Shown piece after piece: positions 19,071 to 27,023 of a DNA stretch of 64,000 bases. Both the position numbers and the translations under genes were made by a program. Location of the stretch: the NCBI GenBank assembly GCA_963830455.1, contig CAWHMT010000008.1:316809-380808 (forward strand), given 5' to 3'. Each line of letters opens with the position of its first letter. Within the stretch, counting starts at the first letter, position 1. This DNA comes from 20CM-2-65-7 sp963830455 (lineage in GTDB: Bacteria; Gemmatimonadota; Gemmatimonadetes; Gemmatimonadales; GWC2-71-9). The notes under the pieces were generated by a model, which ran no database searches, was not told where the DNA came from, and saw only the letters and a program-made list of their open reading frames with translations.

Positions 19071-19667
19071 TCAACGAAATGGGGTGATCACTTCGCGCCA
19101 GAATTGACCGGCAATGAGAATCAGGGCAGCGACCGATGCAACAGCCGCAACGCGATCGTCGGCTGGAGCAAAAAGAAGGATGGCGATGTTGGCCGTCAGG
19201 CCCAGGATGAGGCATAGTATTCCGAACCGCAAACCCGTGACTTTCTGAGAGCCGAGCCGGAGGTTCCGGACGAGCTGGCATGCAAGGATAACCGCGAGCC
19301 AACCCCATGCCCAGCCGTCAAACGAGAAGCTGTCGCGGTTCATGAGTCCCACGAGAGCGGCCGCGGCGATGATCATGACGACGTCAAGTGCGAGGAGCGG
19401 GAAGTCGTAGAGCGCTTTCTTGGCGAAATGGATTTTGCCCCTGCCGAAGGCGGTGGTGGCCAGGAGAGCGGCAACCGCACTGCCGAAGAGTACTCGCGGA
19501 AACAGGAGCCGACCGACGGTCAAGAGGTCGCGCGATACGAGAATAAGCGCGTTGATTGCGAGGCCGGCGACGAGCCCGATCGCAGTGGCCATTACCACCT
19601 GATTCATCGATTCTTTTTCGAGGCTCGGCACGTCCTTCAGTGTGGACATCCACGCTCGGATGCTCAT
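19071..19667 (-). CDS. Hypothetical integral membrane protein
   Basis: 198 residues with about six hydrophobic helices (VVMATAIGLVAGLAINALIL, VLFGSAVAALLATTAFG, LLALDVVMIIAAAALVGLM and three later ones). I recognise no family. It starts 6 bp after the asd stop, so it is the second gene of that transcript; nothing in the sequence links it to amino-acid synthesis. Confidence 0.6.
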   Translation of the reverse strand: MSIRAWMSTLKDVPSLEKESMNQVVMATAIGLVAGLAINALILVSRDLLTVGRLLFPRVLFGSAVAALLATTAFGRGKIHFAKKALYDFPLLALDVVMIIAAAALVGLMNRDSFSFDGWAWGWLAVILACQLVRNLRLGSQKVTGLRFGILCLILGLTANIAILLFAPADDRVAAVASVAALILIAGQFWREVITPFR

Positions 19668-19673
19668 AGCGCC

Positions 19674-20732
19674 TCAGCCTTTGAGGTAGCCTCGAGCGAG
19701 CAGCAGCTCCGCATTCAGAATGGCCGCGCCCGCGGCCCCGCGGATGGTGTTGTGGCTCAAAGCAACGAAGCGGTGACCCATCACGGCGTCGGGGGCCAGG
19801 CGCCCCACGGTTACGCTCATCCCTCGCCCCGCGTCGCGGTCGAGCCGGGGTTGGGGACGATCGGGTTCGTTGCGCACGACGATCGGTCGCTCCGGGGCAC
19901 TGGGCAGCCTGAGCTGCTGGGGCGGGCCGGTGAACGTCGAAAACGCCTCGCGCAGCTCCGCCACGTCGGCGGAACGGCGCAGCTTCACGCGCAGCGCCGC
20001 GAGGTGCCCGTCCACCACGTTGACGCGGTGACATTGCGCGCTCACGCTGAAAGTGGCAGGTGTCACCCGCCCCCCCCCTCCCCCAACGTCCAGCGTGCCG
20101 AGGATCTTCCTCGTCTCGCGGGCGATCTTTTCCTCTTCTTCGGCGATGAAGGGAATGACGTTGTCGGTGATGTCGAGCGACGCGACGCCCGGGTACCCGG
20201 CACCGGAAATCGCTTGCAGGGTCGTGGCGACCACGGCTTCCACGCCGAAGCGAACCGACAGTGGTGCCAGGGCGAGCGCGATCATCACGGTCGAGCAGTT
20301 CGGGTTGGCGACGATGAAGCCGCCCCCTGTCTCTCTGCACGCACCCAGTAATCCCAGCTGCTCGGAATTGACTTCCGGAATCAGCAACGGCACCGCGTCG
20401 TCCATGCGATGGGGCGACGAGTTGGTCAGCACCGGATAGCCCGCGCGCGCGAAGCGCGTCTCGATCGCTCCCGCGATATCCGAGGGCAGGCTCGAGAACA
20501 CAAGATCACAATCGAGCGGCGGTTCGGGTGCATGGACAACGAGGTCGGCAACGCCGGCCGGCACGGCACCCGGGAGCCGCCAGGTGGACGCCGTGGCGTA
20601 CGGCTTCCCTTGCGACCGATCGGAGGCGGCAACGGCCGTGACTACGAACTGCGGGTGATGCTCGAGCAGTTGGAGAAACCGCTGCCCCACCGTGCCCGTG
20701 GCGCCGAGGATCCCTACGCGTATGCGTGCCAT
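19674..20732 (-). CDS. asd: Aspartate-semialdehyde dehydrogenase
   Basis: 352 residues from the ATG at 20732. It reduces aspartyl phosphate to aspartate semialdehyde, shared by threonine, methionine, lysine and diaminopimelate synthesis. The NADP site is GILGATGTVGQRF; the nucleophile Cys is in VANPNCSTVM; QAISGAGYPG and the late active-site His (GHLAALRVKL context) fit the long archaeal/fungal-type Asd. A Gly run (VGGGGGRV, near residue 215) is encoded by a C-homopolymer tract and looks like a local insertion. It is divergent from thrB, placing all steps from aspartyl phosphate to threonine within 6 kb. Confidence 0.93.
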   Translation of the reverse strand: MARIRVGILGATGTVGQRFLQLLEHHPQFVVTAVAASDRSQGKPYATASTWRLPGAVPAGVADLVVHAPEPPLDCDLVFSSLPSDIAGAIETRFARAGYPVLTNSSPHRMDDAVPLLIPEVNSEQLGLLGACRETGGGFIVANPNCSTVMIALALAPLSVRFGVEAVVATTLQAISGAGYPGVASLDITDNVIPFIAEEEEKIARETRKILGTLDVGGGGGRVTPATFSVSAQCHRVNVVDGHLAALRVKLRRSADVAELREAFSTFTGPPQQLRLPSAPERPIVVRNEPDRPQPRLDRDAGRGMSVTVGRLAPDAVMGHRFVALSHNTIRGAAGAAILNAELLLARGYLKG

Positions 20733-20905
20733 CGCCTGCTCCTTGACGCCGCTGTAGCCCGACGTGACTATTTGAACATACAGCCGATCAGCTCGTGGTG
20801 ATTTGCCGCGTATTGCCGCCACGTAAAACAAGGTGCTAAAAAGCGACCGCCCGCGGCGTGGCATTGCGCGGGCGTTTCTGTTCCTTCGAGGTGCTAGGGC
20901 CACCG

Positions 20906-21811
20906 ATGCGCGCGACGGTAACGGTGCGGGTCCCAGGCTCCACGTCCAATCTGGGCGCGGGATTCGACTGCGTTGGCGTCGCCGTGGACCGCTGGCTCCG
21001 CGTCACGGCTCGGCTCGCTCCTGGTGCGGCCGGAATCGAGCGGCGGGGAACCTTGCAGGCGCTCGACATGCCGCTCGAGCACGATCTGCTGTTTCGCGGC
21101 TTCGCCGCCGCCTGCGAGCGGGCCGGACAGGTTCCGAAAGATGTTGCTTTCCTTGCGGACTCGGACATCCCGGTCGCGCGAGGGCTCGGCTCCTCCGCAG
21201 CGGCGGTCGTGGCAGGAGCCGTCGCCGCCACGGAGTTGCTCTCTCTCCAGCTCGATCGCGCCGCAATCGCGACCCTGTGCGCCGAGCTCGAGGGACACCC
21301 CGACAACGTCGCGCCGATGGTGTACGGCGGTGCGACGCTCGCGGTGTCCACTCCGGACGGCCTCGTGGTGTCGCCACTCGTGGTGCACCCGTCCCTGGCC
21401 CTGGTGTTCGCGATCCCGGATTTCTCGATCGAAACGAAGCGTGCCCGCGCCGTACTGCCGGCCACGTTAGCGTATCCCCATGCGGTGCAGGCGGCGGCCA
21501 GGAGCGCGGCCCTGGTGCAGGGATTGGCGCAGGGAGATCCGCGGCTGCTCGCGGCGGGCTTGGACGACGTGTTGCACGTGCCGTTTCGACGGTCCCTGGT
21601 CGCTGGTTACGACGCGGTGACGTCCGCTGCGCGTTCCGCCGGCGCCTACGGCGCGACGCTGTCCGGCTCAGGGCCCACGCTCGTGGCCGTCGCGCCCATC
21701 GGCCGCGCCGGCGCCGTCGCGGCAGCCATGGTTCGCGCCTGGCGCGAGTGCGGCATCGTGGCCGAGCCCTTCCATGTCGCTCGCCCGGCTGGTGGGTATG
21801 ACGCGGACTAG
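20906..21811 (+). CDS. thrB: Homoserine kinase
   Basis: 301 residues of the GHMP kinase family; it phosphorylates homoserine. The substrate end VPGSTSNLGAGFDCVGVA and the ATP loop PVARGLGSSAAAVVAG are intact, and the third GHMP motif is YGATLSGSGPTLVAV. The ATG at 20906 is chosen because the family starts right before VTVRVPGSTSNLG. The gene's 3' end overlaps thrA by 14 bp. Confidence 0.95.
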   Translation: MRATVTVRVPGSTSNLGAGFDCVGVAVDRWLRVTARLAPGAAGIERRGTLQALDMPLEHDLLFRGFAAACERAGQVPKDVAFLADSDIPVARGLGSSAAAVVAGAVAATELLSLQLDRAAIATLCAELEGHPDNVAPMVYGGATLAVSTPDGLVVSPLVVHPSLALVFAIPDFSIETKRARAVLPATLAYPHAVQAAARSAALVQGLAQGDPRLLAAGLDDVLHVPFRRSLVAGYDAVTSAARSAGAYGATLSGSGPTLVAVAPIGRAGAVAAAMVRAWRECGIVAEPFHVARPAGGYDAD

Positions 21812-24350
21812 CCCCCGCCCCCCGCCCCCGCACATCCACAAGTTCGGTGGCGCCTCGCTCGCCGACGCCGCGAGCATGCGGCATGCGGTAACGATCGTCC
21901 TCCAGCAACCCGCGCCCCCCCCCAAGGTGGTGGTGATCTCGGCGATGGCCGGCGTCACCGACGTCCTGCTCGATGTCGCGGACCGCGCGGCGCACGGCGA
22001 CGTGACGCAGGCGCGCAGCGCGGCGCAAGCGCTACGGACAAAGCACACCGAAACGGCGCGCGCGCTCGTGCGCCGTGGCCCGCGCTTGGACGCGCTCGTG
22101 CAAATGATCGATACGGCGATCGCCGAGCTGGAGCAGCTCGCGGGCGGGCTCGGCGTCTTGCGCGAGCTCACGCCGCGTACCGTTGATTACATCGTGGCGC
22201 GGGGCGAGCGACTCTCGGCCCAACTGTTCAGCACCGCGCTCGGCGAAGCGGGGTGCCAGGTCGCATACGTCGATGCCACCGAGGTGATCCAGACCGACGG
22301 GGTGTTCGGCCGCGCCGCCCCGGACCTCGGGCGGACCGACCGGAGCGCGCGCCGCGTGCTCGCGCCCCTGCTCGCCCAGGGCACCGTCCCCGTGGTACCA
22401 GGATTCCTCGGCGCCACCCCGGAAGGGCAGGTCGCCACGTTGGGACGGGGCGGATCGGATCTCACAGCAACGTTGCTCGCGCGCGCGCTCGGGGCGGAGG
22501 AGGTGTCGCTCTGGAAGGATGTGCCGGGCCTGCTCACCGCCGACCCGCGGATCGTCCCCGACGCGCGGGTCGTGCCCCAAGTCCACGTGCGAGAAGCGGC
22601 GGAGCTCGCCTACTACGGCGCCAAAGTGCTGCATCCCCGAGCGCTCATCCCGGTGATCAAGCGGAAGGTCGCGATTCGGATCCGGCCGTTCGCCGACCCC
22701 GCCTCTCTGGGAACCGAGATCTCGCGTCGCCGCACGCTGGAGCAGTACCCGGTGAAGGCGCTGTCGGCGATCCCGGGCCAGGCCCTGCTCACGATCGCCG
22801 GCAACGGGATGCTGGGGGTCCCCGGCATCGCGGCACGTACGTTCGAAGCAGTGCACCGCGAAGGAATCTCGGTGTCGCTCATCACTCAGGCTTCGTCGGA
22901 GCATTCCATTTGCTTCAGCGTGCCGGCCGAGAGCGCGGCGCGTGCGCGCAAGAGTCTGGAGGAGACCTTTCGTCCCGAATTGGCGCGACAGGAGATCGAC
23001 AGCGTGGAGGTGCAGACCGGCCTCGCCACGCTGGTGGTCGTCGGGCTCGGCATGGCCGGCACGCCGGGCATCGCCGCGCGCGTTTTCTCGGCCCTCGCGG
23101 AGGCGGGGATCAACGTGATTGCCATCGCGCAGGGGTCCTCCGAGCTCAATCTCTCTCTGATGGTGGATGCCAAGGACGCGGCGCGGGCGCAACGCGCGGT
23201 CCACGCTGCGTTCCAGCTGTCGAAGATCGGCGGGGGCGCGGTGATGCACCCGGAGCGCAGCGACGTCGTGCTGCTGGGGTTCGGGCAGATCGGCCGGGCG
23301 CTCGCGCCCATGATCGCCAAGGTGAAACGGGACGACCTCACGCTGCGCATCGTCGCAGTGATCGATCGGAGCGGTCTGATATTCGACGCGCGCGGCCTGT
23401 CGCCCCGGGGGCTGGCGGCGCTCGGCGCAGGGAAGACCAAGGGCACTCCCCTCGCCAAAGCGGTTGGGGGCCGCCGCGCGAGCGCCGCCGAGGCGGTCGA
23501 GTTCATCGCCCGCCACGCGCTCGCCAACCCGATCCTCGTGGACCTGACTGCCGATGACACCACCAAAACGCTCACGAGCGCGCTCAGCGCCGGCATGCAC
23601 GTCGTCCTCGCCAACAAACGGCCCGTCACGGCGCACAAGCGGCACTATGACGCGTTGCGCACGGCGGCGCAGGCGCACGGACGTGGTCTGCTGCTCGAGG
23701 CGACCGTTGGCGCCGGTCTGCCGATCATCGACACCCACCAGAAGCTGATTGAGTCCGGCGATCGAGTCGCCAAGATCGAGGGCTGTCCCTCGGGCACGCT
23801 GGGCTACCTGTTCGGCGAGCTGGGCCGCGGCGCCGCATTCTCGGCAGCGCTGCGCGGCGCGATCGCGAAGGGCTACCCCGAGCCGGATCCGCGCGACGAC
23901 CTGTCGGGCATGGATGTGGCCCGCAAGGCGTTGATCCTCGGCCGGCTGCTCGGCTTTGCAGGCGAGCTGGAGGACATCGCGGTCGAATCGCTCGTGCCGG
24001 CGGGAGCCGAGCGGCTCAGCCTCGAGGACTTTCTCGCCTCGCTCGAGCAGTTCGACGACGCCTGGGCGCAGCGGGTAGCGGCGGCCCGCGCGCGCGGCGG
24101 CGTACTGCGCTACCGCGCGATCGTCACGCCACGCCGCATCCGCGTCGGCCTCGTCGCCGTTCCCGCGTCGAGTCCCATGGCGGCACTCAACGGGACCGAC
24201 AACCAGTTCATCTTCACCACACAGCGGTATCGCAACAACCCGCTGGTGATCACGGGGCCGGGCGCGGGACCGGCCGTGACGGCGGGCGGAATCCTGAACG
24301 ACGTGCTGAAGCTCGCGGGCGGGGGCGGGGGCGGGGGCGGGGGCGCATGA
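21798..24350 (+). CDS. thrA: Bifunctional aspartokinase / homoserine dehydrogenase
   Basis: 850 residues from the ATG at 21798 (an alternative ATG at 21774 adds 8 residues). The aspartokinase half begins HKFGGASLAD and contains GRGGSDLTATLLARALGA and the KDVPGLLTADPR segment. Two ACT-type regulatory stretches lie at about 320-470 (LLTIAGNGMLGVPGIAARTF; LVVVGLGMAGTPGIAARVF), typical of threonine feedback. The homoserine dehydrogenase half starts VVLLGFGQIGRALAP and includes the catalytic region around GLPIIDTHQ and the usual late Lys/Asp segment. It ends in a poly-Gly tail from a GGGGGC repeat that runs directly into the thrC start. Confidence 0.95.
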   Translation: MTRTSPRPPPPHIHKFGGASLADAASMRHAVTIVLQQPAPPPKVVVISAMAGVTDVLLDVADRAAHGDVTQARSAAQALRTKHTETARALVRRGPRLDALVQMIDTAIAELEQLAGGLGVLRELTPRTVDYIVARGERLSAQLFSTALGEAGCQVAYVDATEVIQTDGVFGRAAPDLGRTDRSARRVLAPLLAQGTVPVVPGFLGATPEGQVATLGRGGSDLTATLLARALGAEEVSLWKDVPGLLTADPRIVPDARVVPQVHVREAAELAYYGAKVLHPRALIPVIKRKVAIRIRPFADPASLGTEISRRRTLEQYPVKALSAIPGQALLTIAGNGMLGVPGIAARTFEAVHREGISVSLITQASSEHSICFSVPAESAARARKSLEETFRPELARQEIDSVEVQTGLATLVVVGLGMAGTPGIAARVFSALAEAGINVIAIAQGSSELNLSLMVDAKDAARAQRAVHAAFQLSKIGGGAVMHPERSDVVLLGFGQIGRALAPMIAKVKRDDLTLRIVAVIDRSGLIFDARGLSPRGLAALGAGKTKGTPLAKAVGGRRASAAEAVEFIARHALANPILVDLTADDTTKTLTSALSAGMHVVLANKRPVTAHKRHYDALRTAAQAHGRGLLLEATVGAGLPIIDTHQKLIESGDRVAKIEGCPSGTLGYLFGELGRGAAFSAALRGAIAKGYPEPDPRDDLSGMDVARKALILGRLLGFAGELEDIAVESLVPAGAERLSLEDFLASLEQFDDAWAQRVAAARARGGVLRYRAIVTPRRIRVGLVAVPASSPMAALNGTDNQFIFTTQRYRNNPLVITGPGAGPAVTAGGILNDVLKLAGGGGGGGGGA
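24321..24344. repeat. GGGGGC hexamer repeat (4 copies) at the thrA/thrC junction
   Basis: Four perfect GGGGGC units sit in the last codons of thrA, 3 bp before the ATGA overlap with thrC. Each unit encodes Gly-Gly or Gly-Ala. Loss or gain of whole units keeps the frame. Loss of single bases would shift the thrA stop relative to the thrC start. Confidence 0.85.
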
Positions 24351-25603
24351 GCAACCCGGTGCAGGTGTGCGGCGCGTGCGGCAACGAGAGCGCGGACACC
24401 GATCCGCATCCCCGGTGCGTGCGGTGTCACGGCCTGCTCGAGCTCCGCCACCCGCCCCCGCCGCAGCAAGGCAACGCGCTGCGCGCGCTGTTCGACGCGC
24501 GCCTCGCAGTGCGGCGCGGCCCGCTGGCTTCGGGCGTGTGGCGGTTTGCCGAGGTCGTGCTGCCCACCGCCGGCTCGCACATCCTCTCGTATCCCGAGGG
24601 CAATACGCCCTTGTTGGCGAGCTCGGCCGTGGCCGCCTGGGTGGGGGGCGGCGTTGGTGAGCTGCTGCTCAAGCATGAGGGCCACAACCCGACGGGCTCG
24701 TTCAAGGACCGGGGGATGACCGTCGGCGTGACGCAGGCGCGGCGCATCGGAGCCCGCGCCGTGGCGTGCGCGTCGACGGGCAACACCGCGGCCTCGCTCG
24801 CCGCCTATGCCGCGCTCGCGGGGCTGCCCGCGCTGGTGCTGGTGCCCAAGGGTCAGATCGCGACCGGCAAGCTCGCGCAGGCGCTCGCGTACGGGGCGCG
24901 CACCCTGCTGGTGCGCGGCAACTTCGACGCGTGTCTCGAGCTGGCCGATCAGGCGAGCGAGCGGCTCGGCGTGTACCTGCTCAACTCGGTGAATCCATTC
25001 CGGCTCGAAGGCCAGAAGACGATCGTGCTGGAGCTGCTGCAGCAGCTCGCCTGGGAGCCACCCGATTGGATCGTGCTACCCGCCGGCAATCTCGGGAATA
25101 CGGCGGCTTTTGGAAAAGCGCTCGAAGAGGCGCGGGCGTGGGGTCTGATCGATCGCGTGCCCCGACTTGCGGCGGTGCAAGCCGAAGGGGCCGCGCCGTT
25201 CGCGCTCAGCTTCCGCGAGAACTTCAGCCGGCCGCACCGCGTGACACCCCATACGATTGCCACCGCGATCAACATCGGGAACCCGGTCTCCTATCCGCGG
25301 GCCGTGCGCGCCATCCGTGACACCAACGGCGTGGTCACGACCGTCAGCGACGACGCGATTCTCGAAGCCAAAGTGGTGATCGACAGAGCGGGCATCGGGT
25401 GCGAGCCCGCGAGCGCAGCAGCGGCGGCCGGGGCGCGCCGCCTCGTTCGCGAAGGAGTGATCCGCCCGGGGGAACGAGTCGTGGCGGTGCTGACGGGTCA
25501 CCTGCTGAAGGATCCCGAGTCGATCACCAGACCCAACCATCCCAATCAACCCGTCGAGATCGACGCGCGACTCGAGGCCGTGGAGCGGGTGATGAGCGGC
25601 TAG
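24347..25603 (+). CDS. thrC: Threonine synthase with N-terminal zinc ribbon
   Basis: 418 residues, a PLP enzyme that turns O-phosphohomoserine into threonine. The N-terminus is a Cys4 ribbon (CGACG...CVRC). The PLP lysine is in NPTGSFKDRGMT, the phosphate loop is PAGNLGNTAAF, and GCEPASAAAAAGARRL is the later cofactor contact. It begins inside the thrA stop (ATGA) and closes the thrB-thrA-thrC operon. Confidence 0.95.
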   Translation: MSNPVQVCGACGNESADTDPHPRCVRCHGLLELRHPPPPQQGNALRALFDARLAVRRGPLASGVWRFAEVVLPTAGSHILSYPEGNTPLLASSAVAAWVGGGVGELLLKHEGHNPTGSFKDRGMTVGVTQARRIGARAVACASTGNTAASLAAYAALAGLPALVLVPKGQIATGKLAQALAYGARTLLVRGNFDACLELADQASERLGVYLLNSVNPFRLEGQKTIVLELLQQLAWEPPDWIVLPAGNLGNTAAFGKALEEARAWGLIDRVPRLAAVQAEGAAPFALSFRENFSRPHRVTPHTIATAINIGNPVSYPRAVRAIRDTNGVVTTVSDDAILEAKVVIDRAGIGCEPASAAAAAGARRLVREGVIRPGERVVAVLTGHLLKDPESITRPNHPNQPVEIDARLEAVERVMSG

Positions 25604-25641
25604 CAAAAACAGAACGCTTCACGGAGTCCCGTCTCGAGTGC

Positions 25642-26841
25642 TCACTCTGCACCGGGGCACGGCACCCACTCCCACGTATAACTTCCGGTTTCTTGGCCGT
25701 CGCCATCATAGACGGGAACAACCTCCCAATGGCCCTCGCAGGGAGGAGGGGTGCACTCTTCATTCACCCACGCGTTCGTATAACTTCCGGTTTCTTGGCC
25801 GTCGCCATCATAGATGGGACGAACGTCCCAATGCCCGCACGGAGACGGGGGAGGCGGGATAGGGGTGACCAAGATCTCTGAAGTCTTGGACAGCACGTCA
25901 GAACTGATCGTCACCTGAAGGTTGAATTTGGGTTGCGTGACATCCACGTTCAAAGACTGCGATCGGTCTGTCCCCAGCGTGGTCCACGTAGGCGAGGTTT
26001 GGTAGCGCCATTTCCACTGGTACGTGTAGAGCCCCGTTCCCCCGGAAGCGTTCGCCGTCCACGTGTATGGCCCACTCGTTGCAGGGGTCGTGGGACCACC
26101 ACTGATCGTCAGTTGGAGCGGCGCGATCACGGTGATCGTCGCGCGGACAGACGTCGTCCCGTTGACGTTCGCGTTAACGTGCGCCGTTCCGATCCTCGTC
26201 CCCGCGGTGACGATGGCGTAGTTCTGGGAGCACTGGCACGAGCTGACGCCCACGACCGTCGGGGCGTCCGTGGTCCAGTTAGCCGACTTGTTCCTGGCAT
26301 GGTCAAACTGGTCGCGGGCCTGCGCGATGAGCCGGCTTTGCTCCCCGGGCTGAAGGATCAGGCTTCCCGGGAAGATGATCACCTTGATAGGAATGTACCC
26401 CGCATACGACTGAGCGAACTCGATCGGTAGAGTGGCCGTGACGGTGACGCCTCTCTGCGAAATCCATTGCGCCGTGATCGTGGCGTATCCGTACCCGCGC
26501 GTATTCGGGTACGGGTTCGAGACGTTCCCGCAGATGTATCCCGCTTTCGGGTCACCCGGGTTGAAGGTCATCGACGTGGAGGTGGGGGAGTAAGGGAACT
26601 GGATGACGCGGATGTCGCTGACGGTCCAAGTGACGGGCCCCTGAGCAAGGGTCAAGTCGTCATTTCGCGCGCTGTAGGAGCCGCAGAGGGTCAGAATATC
26701 CGGACCCTCGATCTTGGGGACGAAAGCCTCGCTGGCTAAGTCAGCGGATATCGGTGGTCGGACGGGCGATTTGTCACAGCCGACCACGGCGAGGATCCCA
26801 GTCAACGCAAGGGCGATATGTAGGGGACGCTTCATGGTCAT
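25642..26841 (-). CDS. Ig-like repeat lipoprotein
   Basis: 399 residues. A lipobox (ILAVVGC) gives an acylated Cys near residue 22. The mature region contains bacterial Ig-like segments (about 130-235, with GTAHVNANVNGTTSVRATIT) and a PKD-like stretch near 245-290 (SGGTGLYTYQWKW). The C-terminal 75 residues hold two copies of a repeat with core YDGDGQETGSY. The ATG at 26841 has AAGGAG at proper spacing. Surface exposure is likely; function is unknown. Confidence 0.7.
   Translation of the reverse strand: MTMKRPLHIALALTGILAVVGCDKSPVRPPISADLASEAFVPKIEGPDILTLCGSYSARNDDLTLAQGPVTWTVSDIRVIQFPYSPTSTSMTFNPGDPKAGYICGNVSNPYPNTRGYGYATITAQWISQRGVTVTATLPIEFAQSYAGYIPIKVIIFPGSLILQPGEQSRLIAQARDQFDHARNKSANWTTDAPTVVGVSSCQCSQNYAIVTAGTRIGTAHVNANVNGTTSVRATITVIAPLQLTISGGPTTPATSGPYTWTANASGGTGLYTYQWKWRYQTSPTWTTLGTDRSQSLNVDVTQPKFNLQVTISSDVLSKTSEILVTPIPPPPSPCGHWDVRPIYDGDGQETGSYTNAWVNEECTPPPCEGHWEVVPVYDGDGQETGSYTWEWVPCPGAE
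25675..25814. repeat. Two 38-bp direct repeats, 102-bp period
   Basis: Positions 25675-25712 and 25777-25814 are identical over 38 bases, within the 3' end of the lipoprotein gene. They encode two copies of the YDGDGQETGSY module, 34 residues apart. The flanks of each copy have diverged, which suggests selection or recent conversion on the core. Confidence 0.85.
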
Positions 26842-27023
26842 TCCCGCTCCTTCATTCTTCGCGAGTGATCGCTTCGCGCCGGAGTTCCTCCCCTTGATCT
26901 CCGCCTAGCGCTGTCTCAAGGGTTCACAAAGGCAATCTACCACAGACTCGGGGGGACGGCATGTTGCCGAGCCCCTTTTTGCGCCTCATCTTCGTTGTTC
27001 CTCCCAATTTCGGAGCCTTCCCG

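Noticed and set aside
22032..23738. 568-residue minus-strand frame opposite thrA
   Set aside because: No motifs and a shadow composition; thrA has full catalytic motifs.
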